From positions 1,116,001-1,180,000 of the forward strand of contig NZ_FOUX01000003.1 in NCBI RefSeq assembly GCF_900114995.1: a stretch of 64,000 nucleotides of DNA, in the 5' to 3' direction. A program made the translations under genes and the position numbers. Source of the DNA: Chitinophaga sp. YR627. GTDB lineage: Bacteria; Bacteroidota; Bacteroidia; Chitinophagales; Chitinophagaceae. Shown piece by piece: positions 15,476 to 23,671 of this stretch. The notes beneath the pieces are model-generated. The model worked only from the letters and a program-made list of their open reading frames with translations, was not told where the DNA came from and ran no database searches. Each line of letters opens with the position of its first letter. The stretch's first letter is position 1.

Positions 15476-17614
15476 TCAGGCCTTCTCTACTTCCAGCTCA
15501 AATCCTTTATTCAGGATCAGTTTACCTTCCGTATCACCCGCAGCACCTGGTAGTTTCCAGCCCTTGATCTTACCGGTCTTTCCTTTAGCCAGCAGATCGG
15601 CAATCTGTTTGTCGGTGAGTTTCTTGCCAAAGACTTCAAATGGCACTTTAAAGCCGCATACATTAAAGTTCGCGCAGCCGTAAGCGGTATTTCCTTTCCT
15701 GAGAGGGTGTGCCTTGCATTTAGGGCATTGTTGCTCCGCTATAACAACGGCTTTCTTTGGCTCTTTAGATTTAGCCTCTTTTTTGGGTTTCTCTTCTTTT
15801 TCCTTTTCTTTTTCTTCCGGTTGATCAGGCCTTACGGTGATCACTTTATAGTTGGAGGTCTTTACTTCGATCGTCAGGTCAATTACCATCTGGATCAACT
15901 CCTGTTTAAAGGTCTCCATGGCATATTCTCCCTTCTCTATCTGACGCAGTTTACCTTCCCAGATACCGGTCAGCTCAGGGCTTTTCAGCAGTTCTGTCTG
16001 AATGGTATCAATGAGGTCGATCCCGGTCTGTGTCGCGAAAATATTCTTCTTACGTTTCTCAATATATTTCCGGCGGAAGAGGGTTTCAATGATATTCGCA
16101 CGGGTAGACGGACGTCCGATACCGTTATCTTTCAATAACTCACGCATCTCCTCATCATCTACCTGTTTACCAGCCGTTTCCATGGCACGTAGTAAGGTCG
16201 CTTCTGTGAATGCTTTCGGTGGAGTGGTCTTACCCTGATGAATTCTGGGTGTATGCGGACCGCTTTCACCGACCTCAAATACCGGCAGGATCTTCTCCTC
16301 TTCCTCGCCTTCTTTTTTAGGCGTCACATCATTGGCATATACTTCCTTCCAGCCCGGCTCCAGTATCTGTTTACCGGTGACTTTAAATTCCACCTGACCT
16401 ACTTTACCAAGGATGGTTGTATTGGAGATCTTACACTCCGGATAGAAGGCCGCAATAAAACGTCTGGCTACCAGGTCATAAATGCGCTTCTCTTCCATAC
16501 CAAGATTGGATGGATAGATCCCGGTAGGGATGATAGCATGGTGATCTGTCACCTTTTTATCATCGAAAACAGTCTTGAGCTTTGGAATCGGATTGGCCAG
16601 TATAGGAGCCGTAAGTGCCGCATAAGGCGTCAGGTCCTGCATGATACCTGCGATTTTCGGATGCAGGTCTTCAGAGAGGTAAGTGGTATCCACCCTTGGG
16701 TAGGTCACCAGCTTTTTTTCATACAGGTTCTGAATGTATTTCAGGGTATCGTCGGCGGAATAGGCGTATTTCTTATTGGCTTCCACCTGTAAGGCGGTGA
16801 GGTCAAACAGCTTGGGATTGCCCTCTTTTCCTTCTTTTTTCTCAAAGGAAGTCACTTCGAAAGGATGCTCTTTCAGATAAGCCAGCCCTTTTTCTGCCCG
16901 GTCGAGCACCTTGATACGGTCGATGGTAGCGGTAAACTCCACTTCCCGGTATACCGTTTTCAACTCCCAGTATTCTTCAGAAACGAAGGCGTTGATCTCT
17001 TTCTGCCGGGCTACGATCATCGCCAGGGTAGGAGTCTGTACCCTCCCGATGGAGAGTACAGTCTTTCCCATAGCAAATTTCTTGGTGAACAGCCGGGTGG
17101 CATTCATGCCCAGTAACCAGTCGCCTATCGCTCTGGCACTACCCGCTGCATACAGATTGTTATATTGGTCTGCGTCTTTAAGTTTCTGGAATCCTTCGCG
17201 GATGGCCTGTTCTGTCAGTGAAGAGATCCACAGCCTTTTTACAGGCGCGGTGCACTGTGCTTTGAGCAGTACCCATCGCTGGATAAGCTCCCCTTCCTGG
17301 CCGGCATCCCCACAGTTGATCACTTCTTCACTGTGTTGTACCAGCTGCTCGATGACCTTGAACTGCTTTTGGACGCCCGAGTTGTCTATGAGTTTGATGC
17401 CAAAACTGCTGGGGATCATGGGGAGATCTTCCAGTCGCCAGAACTTCCATTGTTCCGTATAGTCATGTGGCTCTTTCAGCGTACAGAAATGCCCGAAGGT
17501 CCAGGTCACCTGGTACCCGTTGCCTTCGTAATATCCATCCTTACGTTCTTTAGCGCCAATGACTTCGGCAATGTCTCTGGCTACACTTGGTTTTTCAGCA
17601 ATACAAACCTTCAT
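15476..17614 (-). CDS. topB: DNA topoisomerase III
   Basis: Type IA topoisomerase that relaxes and decatenates DNA through a covalent tyrosine intermediate. The 712-residue product begins with the TOPRIM domain (MKVCIAEKPSVARDIAEVIG; acidic motif GDAGQEGELIQR near residue 105), contains SIGRVQTPTLAMIVARQ and the active-site tyrosine in TYPRVDTTYLSEDL, and ends with a Lys/Glu-rich linker and a zinc-ribbon domain with CPKC, CANFNVC and a C-terminal tail. Start is taken at the ATG at 17614; the TTG at 17620 would add two residues. It is convergent with the thiolase gene. The TopB versus TopA assignment rests on the GDAG form of the TOPRIM motif and is fairly sure. Confidence 0.93.
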   Translation of the reverse strand: MKVCIAEKPSVARDIAEVIGAKERKDGYYEGNGYQVTWTFGHFCTLKEPHDYTEQWKFWRLEDLPMIPSSFGIKLIDNSGVQKQFKVIEQLVQHSEEVINCGDAGQEGELIQRWVLLKAQCTAPVKRLWISSLTEQAIREGFQKLKDADQYNNLYAAGSARAIGDWLLGMNATRLFTKKFAMGKTVLSIGRVQTPTLAMIVARQKEINAFVSEEYWELKTVYREVEFTATIDRIKVLDRAEKGLAYLKEHPFEVTSFEKKEGKEGNPKLFDLTALQVEANKKYAYSADDTLKYIQNLYEKKLVTYPRVDTTYLSEDLHPKIAGIMQDLTPYAALTAPILANPIPKLKTVFDDKKVTDHHAIIPTGIYPSNLGMEEKRIYDLVARRFIAAFYPECKISNTTILGKVGQVEFKVTGKQILEPGWKEVYANDVTPKKEGEEEEKILPVFEVGESGPHTPRIHQGKTTPPKAFTEATLLRAMETAGKQVDDEEMRELLKDNGIGRPSTRANIIETLFRRKYIEKRKKNIFATQTGIDLIDTIQTELLKSPELTGIWEGKLRQIEKGEYAMETFKQELIQMVIDLTIEVKTSNYKVITVRPDQPEEKEKEKEEKPKKEAKSKEPKKAVVIAEQQCPKCKAHPLRKGNTAYGCANFNVCGFKVPFEVFGKKLTDKQIADLLAKGKTGKIKGWKLPGAAGDTEGKLILNKGFELEVEKA

Positions 17615-17660
17615 AGTCAATTAAAACAGGGAAGCAAATGTCGTATAAATACCTAAGAAG

Positions 17661-19331
17661 CTACTTAACTTCTGACAGGTATTTATGCACAAAGCTGATC
17701 GCCATCGATCCTTCCCCGACTGCTGCGGCCACCCTGTTCATTGCCTGTGCACGAACATCTCCTGCTGCAAAAATGCCGGGACAACTGGTTTCCAGCAGGT
17801 AAGGATCACGGTCCTGTTTCCATATCCGCCTGAATGCCTCACAGTTATGCAGATCGCCACCTGTTTTGATAAAGCCTTTTTCATCTTTGATGATATCCAG
17901 GGCGATCCAGTCCGTGAATGGTTTGGCCCCGATAAAGATATACAGGGCGTCGGCATGCACTTCCTGCTGCTCTTTGGTATCTATATTACAAAGGATCAGC
18001 TGGCCCAGGCGGTCGCTGCCTTTTGCTTCCGCAATCTCTGTTTTTGGATGCAGGGTAATATTGGGTACGCCGGAGATCTGTTCTATCAGGTAAGCTGACA
18101 TGGTACTACTCAGGTCTTCCCGGCGAATAATGATATGTACGTTTTTGGCAAACTTGGAAAGGTACATAGCGGCTTGTCCGGCGGAGTTGCCGCCGCCCAC
18201 AATGTAAACTTCCATACCGGTACAGGCAGAAGCTTCTGTCATGGCTGCGCCGTAATAAACGCCTGCGCCGGTGAAATCAGGTACGCCCTTGGTTTCCAGC
18301 TGACGGTAATCAACGCCGGTGGTGATGATCACCGCACGGGTATTGATCTCCGTACCATCTTCCAGGATCACCTTCTTATAACCATCTTTCTGTTTGATAT
18401 CTTTTACAGACTGTGGGGTAATAAACTCCGTTCCCAGTCGTGTAGCCTGTGCAATAGCGCGTCGGGTCAGTTCTGAACCGCTCAGGCCACTTGGGAAGCC
18501 CAGGTAGTTCTCAATACGGGAACTGGTACCCGCCTGTCCGCCGGGAGCACGTCTTTCGATCAGCAGCGTTTTCAGGCCTTCGGATGCGCCATATACACCT
18601 GCTGCGAGTCCCGCAGGACCAGCACCGATGATTACCACATCGTATACATCCAGTTTTACCTGTGGGTTCAGACCTACTTTATGCGCAATATCAATGATGG
18701 ATGGGTTGGAAAGGAAAGTACCGTCTTCAAAGAAAACCAGCGGTACATCTTTCTGACTCAGGTTGTTCAGGTTCATTAATTTACCTGCTTCCTCCGAACT
18801 CTGTACATCCAGCCATTGGTAGGGGATAAGGTTACCTGCCAGGAAATCTTTCACAGAATGTGACTTTGGCGAGAACTGATACCCCACCACTTTAATGCCC
18901 CTGAAGTCTGGTTTGTATACGCTCTGCCAGTTCTCCAGCAGGTCATCCAGTACCGGATACAGGCGCTCTTCCGGCGGACTCCATGGTTTCACCAGGTAAT
19001 AATCCAGCTGTACAGAATTGATCGCCTTGATCGCCGCATCTGTATCAGAATAAGCGGTCAGTAACACCCGACGCGCATCCGGATAATATTCCATGGCTCT
19101 TTCAAGGAAATCCACGCCTTCCATTTCAGGCATACGCTGATCTGAAATGAACATCGCCACGGTTTCCCCTTTATTTCTGAGCTCCAGTAAAGACTCCAGT
19201 GCTTCACTGATAACGGTTGTGCTGATGATCCTGTATTGCTCACGGTACTGACTTTTCAGGTCTCTCACAAGTGCACGTAATACCTGTGGATCATCGTCAA
19301 TACAGAGAATATATGGTAAGTTCTGATTCAT
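17661..19331 (-). CDS. Response regulator receiver fused to a thioredoxin-reductase-like flavoprotein
   Basis: Fusion protein of 556 residues. Residues 1-125 are a receiver domain with phospho-acceptor Asp64 in FISDQRMPEMEG. Residues 135-225 resemble a glutaredoxin-like domain but have serines where CxxC would be (FSPKSHSVKDFL). Residues 230-556 have the TrxR fold, with FAD motif VVIIGAGPAGLAAGVYG, NADPH motif VYIVGGGNSAGQAA and GIFAAGDVRAQ. The redox CxxC of TrxR (CATC) is replaced by GAAM, so classical thioredoxin reduction is unlikely. The neighbouring histidine kinase is the likely partner. The output may be an NAD(P)H-dependent reaction or redox sensing; this is inference. Confidence 0.87.
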   Translation of the reverse strand: MNQNLPYILCIDDDPQVLRALVRDLKSQYREQYRIISTTVISEALESLLELRNKGETVAMFISDQRMPEMEGVDFLERAMEYYPDARRVLLTAYSDTDAAIKAINSVQLDYYLVKPWSPPEERLYPVLDDLLENWQSVYKPDFRGIKVVGYQFSPKSHSVKDFLAGNLIPYQWLDVQSSEEAGKLMNLNNLSQKDVPLVFFEDGTFLSNPSIIDIAHKVGLNPQVKLDVYDVVIIGAGPAGLAAGVYGASEGLKTLLIERRAPGGQAGTSSRIENYLGFPSGLSGSELTRRAIAQATRLGTEFITPQSVKDIKQKDGYKKVILEDGTEINTRAVIITTGVDYRQLETKGVPDFTGAGVYYGAAMTEASACTGMEVYIVGGGNSAGQAAMYLSKFAKNVHIIIRREDLSSTMSAYLIEQISGVPNITLHPKTEIAEAKGSDRLGQLILCNIDTKEQQEVHADALYIFIGAKPFTDWIALDIIKDEKGFIKTGGDLHNCEAFRRIWKQDRDPYLLETSCPGIFAAGDVRAQAMNRVAAAVGEGSMAISFVHKYLSEVK

Positions 19332-19518
19332 ATTAATACTATTAATCGTCCTCTAATTCTGGCATGCAATGCTGCAAAAATCCTGCAAACTCCTCACTCC
19401 CCACAAATCTCCTTCACAATCTCTCTCACGTCCCCTTCACAATATCCTCCACATCTCTTCCACAATCTCCGCTGCATTTCAATTCTTAATTCTTAATTCT
19501 TAATTCCTAATTGAGTTT
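19332..19518. repeat. Pyrimidine-rich and heptamer tandem repeats
   Basis: Between the two signalling genes lies a cytosine/thymine-rich stretch (about 19385-19478) with imperfect copies of CCTTCACAATCTC, then the heptamer TTCTTAA three times plus TTCCTAA (about 19483-19512) ending just before the histidine kinase stop. The same 18-base end, TTCTTAATTCCTAATTGA, occurs at 5671-5688. Function unknown. Confidence 0.6.
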
Positions 19519-20925
19519 CTATCCCAATATCGGCAGCGACACGATAAACTTCGTTTCTCCCGGCCTCGACTCCGCTTTCAGATAACCCTTATGCTGCCGT
19601 ACGATCTGTGATACGATATCCAGTCCGAGACCGGTGCCCTTACCTGGTTCTTTTGTTGTAAAGAAAGGGTCAAAAACACGCTCCAGGACATGCTCAGGAA
19701 TACCCGGACCATCATCCGTAATGATGACTTTCAGACAATCCTTGTCCCGTTCTGTTTTAATAAACAGCTTTCCTTTTTTGTTCACTTCCATCGCATCAAG
19801 TGCGTTGTCGATGATATTTGTCCACACCTGATTTAGTTCTCCGATCAAAGCACGCAGCGGTGGCAGATTGGTATCATAATCTTCCACAAGCTCAATATTT
19901 CCCTTACGGATCTTGTATTGGAGGATAGAGATAGTGGTACGGATACCATCGTGAATATTGGTCAGTTGTTTATCATAACCCTGGTCCATGTGGGTGAATG
20001 ACTTTACAGATCCCACCAGATCAGCAATACGCTTGGACGCTTCTTCAATGTCTGAAACGATCTTCTCTGTGATCAGGTTATTGTTGATCCAGTTGAATAT
20101 CGGGGAGACGTCTTTTTCAACCAGTCGCTGCCTGAACTGATCGAGATGCTCTAATGTAAAACCAAATTCTACAAAGTTTTCCGCCAGTTCTGCACTGTTT
20201 TCCACATCGAGATCATCCAGCCAGTCGGTCAGTTCGTCTTCCAGCTGGGAGCGTTGTACGAGTGTCAGTTGTGACTTGTGGATATTATGTTGTGAAAGGA
20301 TTTCAAACATTTTCTCTTTCACCAGATTGATAGATGCTTCGTCCATGCGTATTTCCATGATCTTTTTAAAGAACTCCGGCTGTAACTGCAGGTGTTTTTT
20401 CATGGAATGAGCGCCGCGTACAACAGCTGCCGCCGGGTTATTCAGCTCATGTGCCAGTCCGGCAGAAAGCTTACCCAATGCCATCATTTTTTCGCTCTGG
20501 CGGATGAAGGAGGTATAATCACGTACCCGGTTGGTCATGATATGTACCAGTGCCTGTGTTATTTCAAAATGATTCCTGATCATGGGTTCTATCTTGTCCA
20601 TGGGCAGGGTGTATAAAACGATGTCGTCTATTGCTTCACCGGCTACGGAGGAGGTCATGCCACGGGAGAAGGGCAGATAGCCCAGTATACGTCCGGGTTC
20701 TGCGATCATGAGTTCCCGCAATTCGTTATTCTGCATCTGGCATATCTTAATTCTGCCGGATAACAGCACATGTGTACCGATCATTGCATCGCCTACATTA
20801 AAAGCATATGAGCCTGCCGCTAACTCTCTGCGTTCGGAATTATCAATGAACCATTGCAGCTGATTATCGGGAACGCCTGTGAGCGATTCAATGGAGCGCA
20901 TCCACTCAACGGTAATATTAGTCAT
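19519..20925 (-). CDS. Soluble histidine kinase with N-terminal cNMP-binding domain
   Basis: 468-residue sensor kinase with no membrane segment. Residues 10-130 form a cyclic-nucleotide-binding (CRP-like) domain with GTHVLLSGRIKI. A coiled region leads to the H-box LSAGLAHELNNPAA with His159, and residues about 300-465 form the ATPase domain with NQVWTNIIDNALDAM, DDGPGIPEHVLERVFDPF and GKGTGLGLDI. A REC-containing flavoprotein follows after 187 bases on the same strand, so this is probably a two-component pair. The start at 20925 is the only good ATG. The ligand of the cNMP domain is unknown. Confidence 0.9.
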   Translation of the reverse strand: MTNITVEWMRSIESLTGVPDNQLQWFIDNSERRELAAGSYAFNVGDAMIGTHVLLSGRIKICQMQNNELRELMIAEPGRILGYLPFSRGMTSSVAGEAIDDIVLYTLPMDKIEPMIRNHFEITQALVHIMTNRVRDYTSFIRQSEKMMALGKLSAGLAHELNNPAAAVVRGAHSMKKHLQLQPEFFKKIMEIRMDEASINLVKEKMFEILSQHNIHKSQLTLVQRSQLEDELTDWLDDLDVENSAELAENFVEFGFTLEHLDQFRQRLVEKDVSPIFNWINNNLITEKIVSDIEEASKRIADLVGSVKSFTHMDQGYDKQLTNIHDGIRTTISILQYKIRKGNIELVEDYDTNLPPLRALIGELNQVWTNIIDNALDAMEVNKKGKLFIKTERDKDCLKVIITDDGPGIPEHVLERVFDPFFTTKEPGKGTGLGLDIVSQIVRQHKGYLKAESRPGETKFIVSLPILG

Positions 20926-21062
20926 GGAAGGATGATTATTGGGCAGAAAGGTACTTATAATTCGGCTAGGTTTTCACTGTTATCATTGTACAGATACTGG
21001 TAAAAGTAGGATAATTCGAAGGAGGCTGACAATCAGAGCAACAAACAAAAGATAGTATAAGA

Positions 21063-21141
21063 ATAGTCCTTGTATAGTTACTCTCCGTTAATGCTACGTT
21101 ATAAGTGCAGCACTAACGGAGAGTAACTATACAGGGACTAT
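21063..21141. repeat. Long near-perfect inverted repeat (33-bp arms)
   Basis: Left arm 21063-21095 and right arm 21109-21141 pair with only two mismatches around a 13-base loop. It lies after the esterase stop and before the kinase start on the minus strand. It may be a terminator of the esterase, but the arm is twice the usual length, so a MITE-like remnant or a structured 5' leader of the kinase are alternatives. Confidence 0.75.
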
Positions 21142-21162
21142 AGCAGAAAGCTGGTAGCCTTA

Positions 21163-22212
21163 CTATTTTAAGGCATTTTTCAGCTCGTTTGCGGCATATC
21201 TTAACGCTGATTGTACCGCTGGTACGTCAGCCAATGGGTTGAGCAGTCCGTAGTCATGTATCATGCCCTGAATTCTTACAAGTGTAACTGGTACGCCTGC
21301 TTCATCCATCTTGCGGGCATATGCTTCTCCTTCGTCACGCAGTACGTCATTTTCAGCTGTTTGTACCAGGGTTGGAGGCAAGCCTTTCAGCTCATCCAGC
21401 GTGGCCTGTAAAGGGGCTGCATAGATCTCTTTACGCTGGGATTTAGGGATGTAGTTATCCCAGAACCAGATCATCATATTCTTTGTCAGGAAACGGGACG
21501 TAGCATACTGGTTATAGGATCCGGTTTCAAAGTTGGCATCGGCTACCGGCCAGAACAACAGCTGAAATTTCAGCTCAGGACCTTTCTTGTTTTTCGCCAT
21601 TAATGCGGTCGCAGCGGTCAGATTACCCCCGGCGCTGTTACCTGCTACTGCCAGTCTTTTACCATCAAGATTGACTTCGGCGCCATGGGCAGCCACCCAT
21701 TTGGTAGCAGCATAGGCTTCGTTGAGCGCTACCGGGTATTTTGCTTCCGGAGAACGGGTATATTCTACGAATACGGCTGCAACGCCTGAATACACGACCA
21801 GATCTCTCACAAAACGCTGGTGTGTAGGGAAGTCGCCTAATACCCAGCCACCGCCATGGAAAAACATAAATGCGGGTAATGTGCCTGTTACGCCGGATGG
21901 ACGTACGATAAAGAGTTTTACCTGCAGTCCGTCTTCCGTAATGGTCTTTTCGGTTACATCAACGCCGGAAAGGTCCACTTTTACGGAAGATTGTGCGCCT
22001 TCCAGCACCTTACGTGCATCAGTAGCTGCCATTTGTTCCATGGGTTTACCACCGCCGCTGTTCAGTACATTCAGGAATGCTTTTGTACGGGTTTCGATCG
22101 CAGGATCTTTTGCCGGGTCCAGTACTTTGGTCTGTGCATCCGCATTATTCACCACGCTTGCAGCTGCTACAGCTCCCGCTGCCAGTATGTTTTTCATTGA
22201 TTGCTTTGTCAT
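21163..22212 (-). CDS. Secreted alpha/beta-hydrolase esterase, hormone-sensitive-lipase (HSL) family
   Basis: Exported carboxylesterase of 349 residues with a signal peptide (residues 1-27, ending NADAQ). It shows the HSL oxyanion motif FFHGGGWVLGDF near 120, the nucleophile in GNSAGGNL near 190, the Asp in TAENDVLRDEGEAYA and the His in GMIHDYGLLN near 322. Two ATG codons five residues apart (22212, 22197) are possible. An AraC regulator is encoded upstream on the same strand and may control it. Predicted to hydrolyse short-chain esters; the substrate is unknown. Confidence 0.9.
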   Translation of the reverse strand: MTKQSMKNILAAGAVAAASVVNNADAQTKVLDPAKDPAIETRTKAFLNVLNSGGGKPMEQMAATDARKVLEGAQSSVKVDLSGVDVTEKTITEDGLQVKLFIVRPSGVTGTLPAFMFFHGGGWVLGDFPTHQRFVRDLVVYSGVAAVFVEYTRSPEAKYPVALNEAYAATKWVAAHGAEVNLDGKRLAVAGNSAGGNLTAATALMAKNKKGPELKFQLLFWPVADANFETGSYNQYATSRFLTKNMMIWFWDNYIPKSQRKEIYAAPLQATLDELKGLPPTLVQTAENDVLRDEGEAYARKMDEAGVPVTLVRIQGMIHDYGLLNPLADVPAVQSALRYAANELKNALK

Positions 22213-22372
22213 TTATTGTCGTTTATGATGTTTAGATAATATCGGGTGTATACAAAGCTATCATATGACTGTGCGGGCATCAATGGCGGAATAGTGTGCT
22301 CAGTTGTACATTTAAGGTTAACTGTTGTTGTCTGTAATGATCAGGAAATAATAGTTGGTTGTGTATCTTTTC

Positions 22373-23305
22373 TTAAATAACATTATCTGCCACAAGTTCG
22401 CTGGACAGGCCTTTTTTAAAGCTGGTAAAGTTCATACCGGAATTATTCTTGAAATATTTACTAAAGTGCGAATGATCGTCAAAGCCCAGCAGATAAGCGA
22501 TTTCTTTCATGCTGACATTTGAATGTAAGGCTTGTCTTTTCGCTTCCATGATGATGTGTTGCTGTATATGCGAACTGGCGGGCATGCCGGTTATTTTCTT
22601 GACGATACGGTTCAGGTGATTGGCTGTTACACAAAGTTCGCTGGCATAATCAGCGACAAACTTCATGGTTCTGAATTGCACCTTTACCAGGGAGATGAAC
22701 CGCTGTACGAGCTCTATCTCTTTTGATTGTACCAGTTCATTGACCCTGATTTGTTGCCGGCGGGAGAAATAGATCACCAGTATATTCAGCAGGCCGGCGA
22801 GTACTTCCGATCGTAGCAGATAATGGTTGATGTATTCTTTGGACATCTTTGTCATCAGGTCTTCGATCTCCAGTTGCATATCCTCATCTGCGGATATAAC
22901 CGACAATCCAACACCGTAGATCTGTGTGTCCAGCCAGGTCGTACCCATGGTGTAGGTGGCCCAGCGATAGAGGAAGTCCTGCGAAAAGGAGATGTAGTAC
23001 CCTTTGGGATTTTGCTGAAAACAGCAATGCCTGACCTGCCCCGGCGTCAGACAATAGATCATGTTGTTGCCAAAAGGATGCTGAAGGGCGTCAATAGAAA
23101 TACAGCCGTTTCCTTCCTGCATCCAGACGATCTCGAAGTATTGCAGCCTTTCCTGTAATCCATCCAGCAAAGGATGGTCATTGCTGATCGTTTCCAGTCT
23201 GTTGATCTCAAAGTGTGTGGTCTTCTCGGGTCTGCTCTGTTTTCGGGAACTTTGGGTCTCTGGCAATACCTCTGTACTTGTGTCGTATAGGATCTTACTG
23301 CTCAT
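22373..23305 (-). CDS. AraC-family transcriptional regulator
   Basis: 310-residue one-component regulator. Residues 30-180 form a cupin-like sensor domain; residues 200-300 form the two-helix-turn-helix DNA-binding domain with VSMKEIAYLLGFDDHSHFSKYFKN, the second HTH of AraC/XylS proteins. It is a paralogue of the AraC gene at 29726 (same C-terminal motif and spacing). It reads in the same direction as the esterase, with 160 bases between them, and probably controls it or itself. The ligand is unknown. Confidence 0.92.
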   Translation of the reverse strand: MSSKILYDTSTEVLPETQSSRKQSRPEKTTHFEINRLETISNDHPLLDGLQERLQYFEIVWMQEGNGCISIDALQHPFGNNMIYCLTPGQVRHCCFQQNPKGYYISFSQDFLYRWATYTMGTTWLDTQIYGVGLSVISADEDMQLEIEDLMTKMSKEYINHYLLRSEVLAGLLNILVIYFSRRQQIRVNELVQSKEIELVQRFISLVKVQFRTMKFVADYASELCVTANHLNRIVKKITGMPASSHIQQHIIMEAKRQALHSNVSMKEIAYLLGFDDHSHFSKYFKNNSGMNFTSFKKGLSSELVADNVI

Positions 23306-23671
23306 AATGTAGTGGTTTCAGTTCGCGATATAATATGCTAATCTGATGCCACGGAGTAAGTGTTTGATTTTTATGTGTTTAGAAGGGGTTTCTCTTTTCT
23401 TTGCTGTTCATATATCGTTAATTATTCACCGGATTATTGGTATTTCAGGAGTTACGAACACATAAAGAATGCCCTATAAAGGATCTTCCGGAGTTATTCG
23501 TATTTCGATAATTCTTTGGTTAATTGTTTATATATGAACAATCATACTCGATCAGTTGTCTTATTAAGTGTTTATCAGCCAATTGCTTACAGGCATGGCA
23601 TGCAGCTTGACCATATATCCTGTAAGTTTGCCGTATATGTTTACCACCCCGGCGAAAACCACAACTTTAAC
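23306..23671. other. Intergenic leader of the GAF sigma-54 activator with two related repeats
   Basis: No gene. Two imperfect direct copies begin CCGGATTATTGGTATTTC (23429-23446) and CCGGAGTTATTCGTATTTC (23488-23506), about 59 bases apart. They lie upstream of the activator at 23672 and may be regulator sites. No GG-N10-GC sigma-54 promoter was found by eye. Confidence 0.4.

Noticed and set aside
19385..19478. CRISPR array
   Set aside because: The repeats are short, degenerate and lack unique spacers of even length; no cas genes are present.
21063..21141. Insertion sequence
   Set aside because: The inverted repeat is only 79 bases long in total and encodes no transposase; a MITE remnant remains possible but is not claimed.
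23516..23671. Longer N-terminus of the GAF activator
   Set aside because: The extra 52 codons look like leader sequence and the first family-like residues follow the ATG at 23672.
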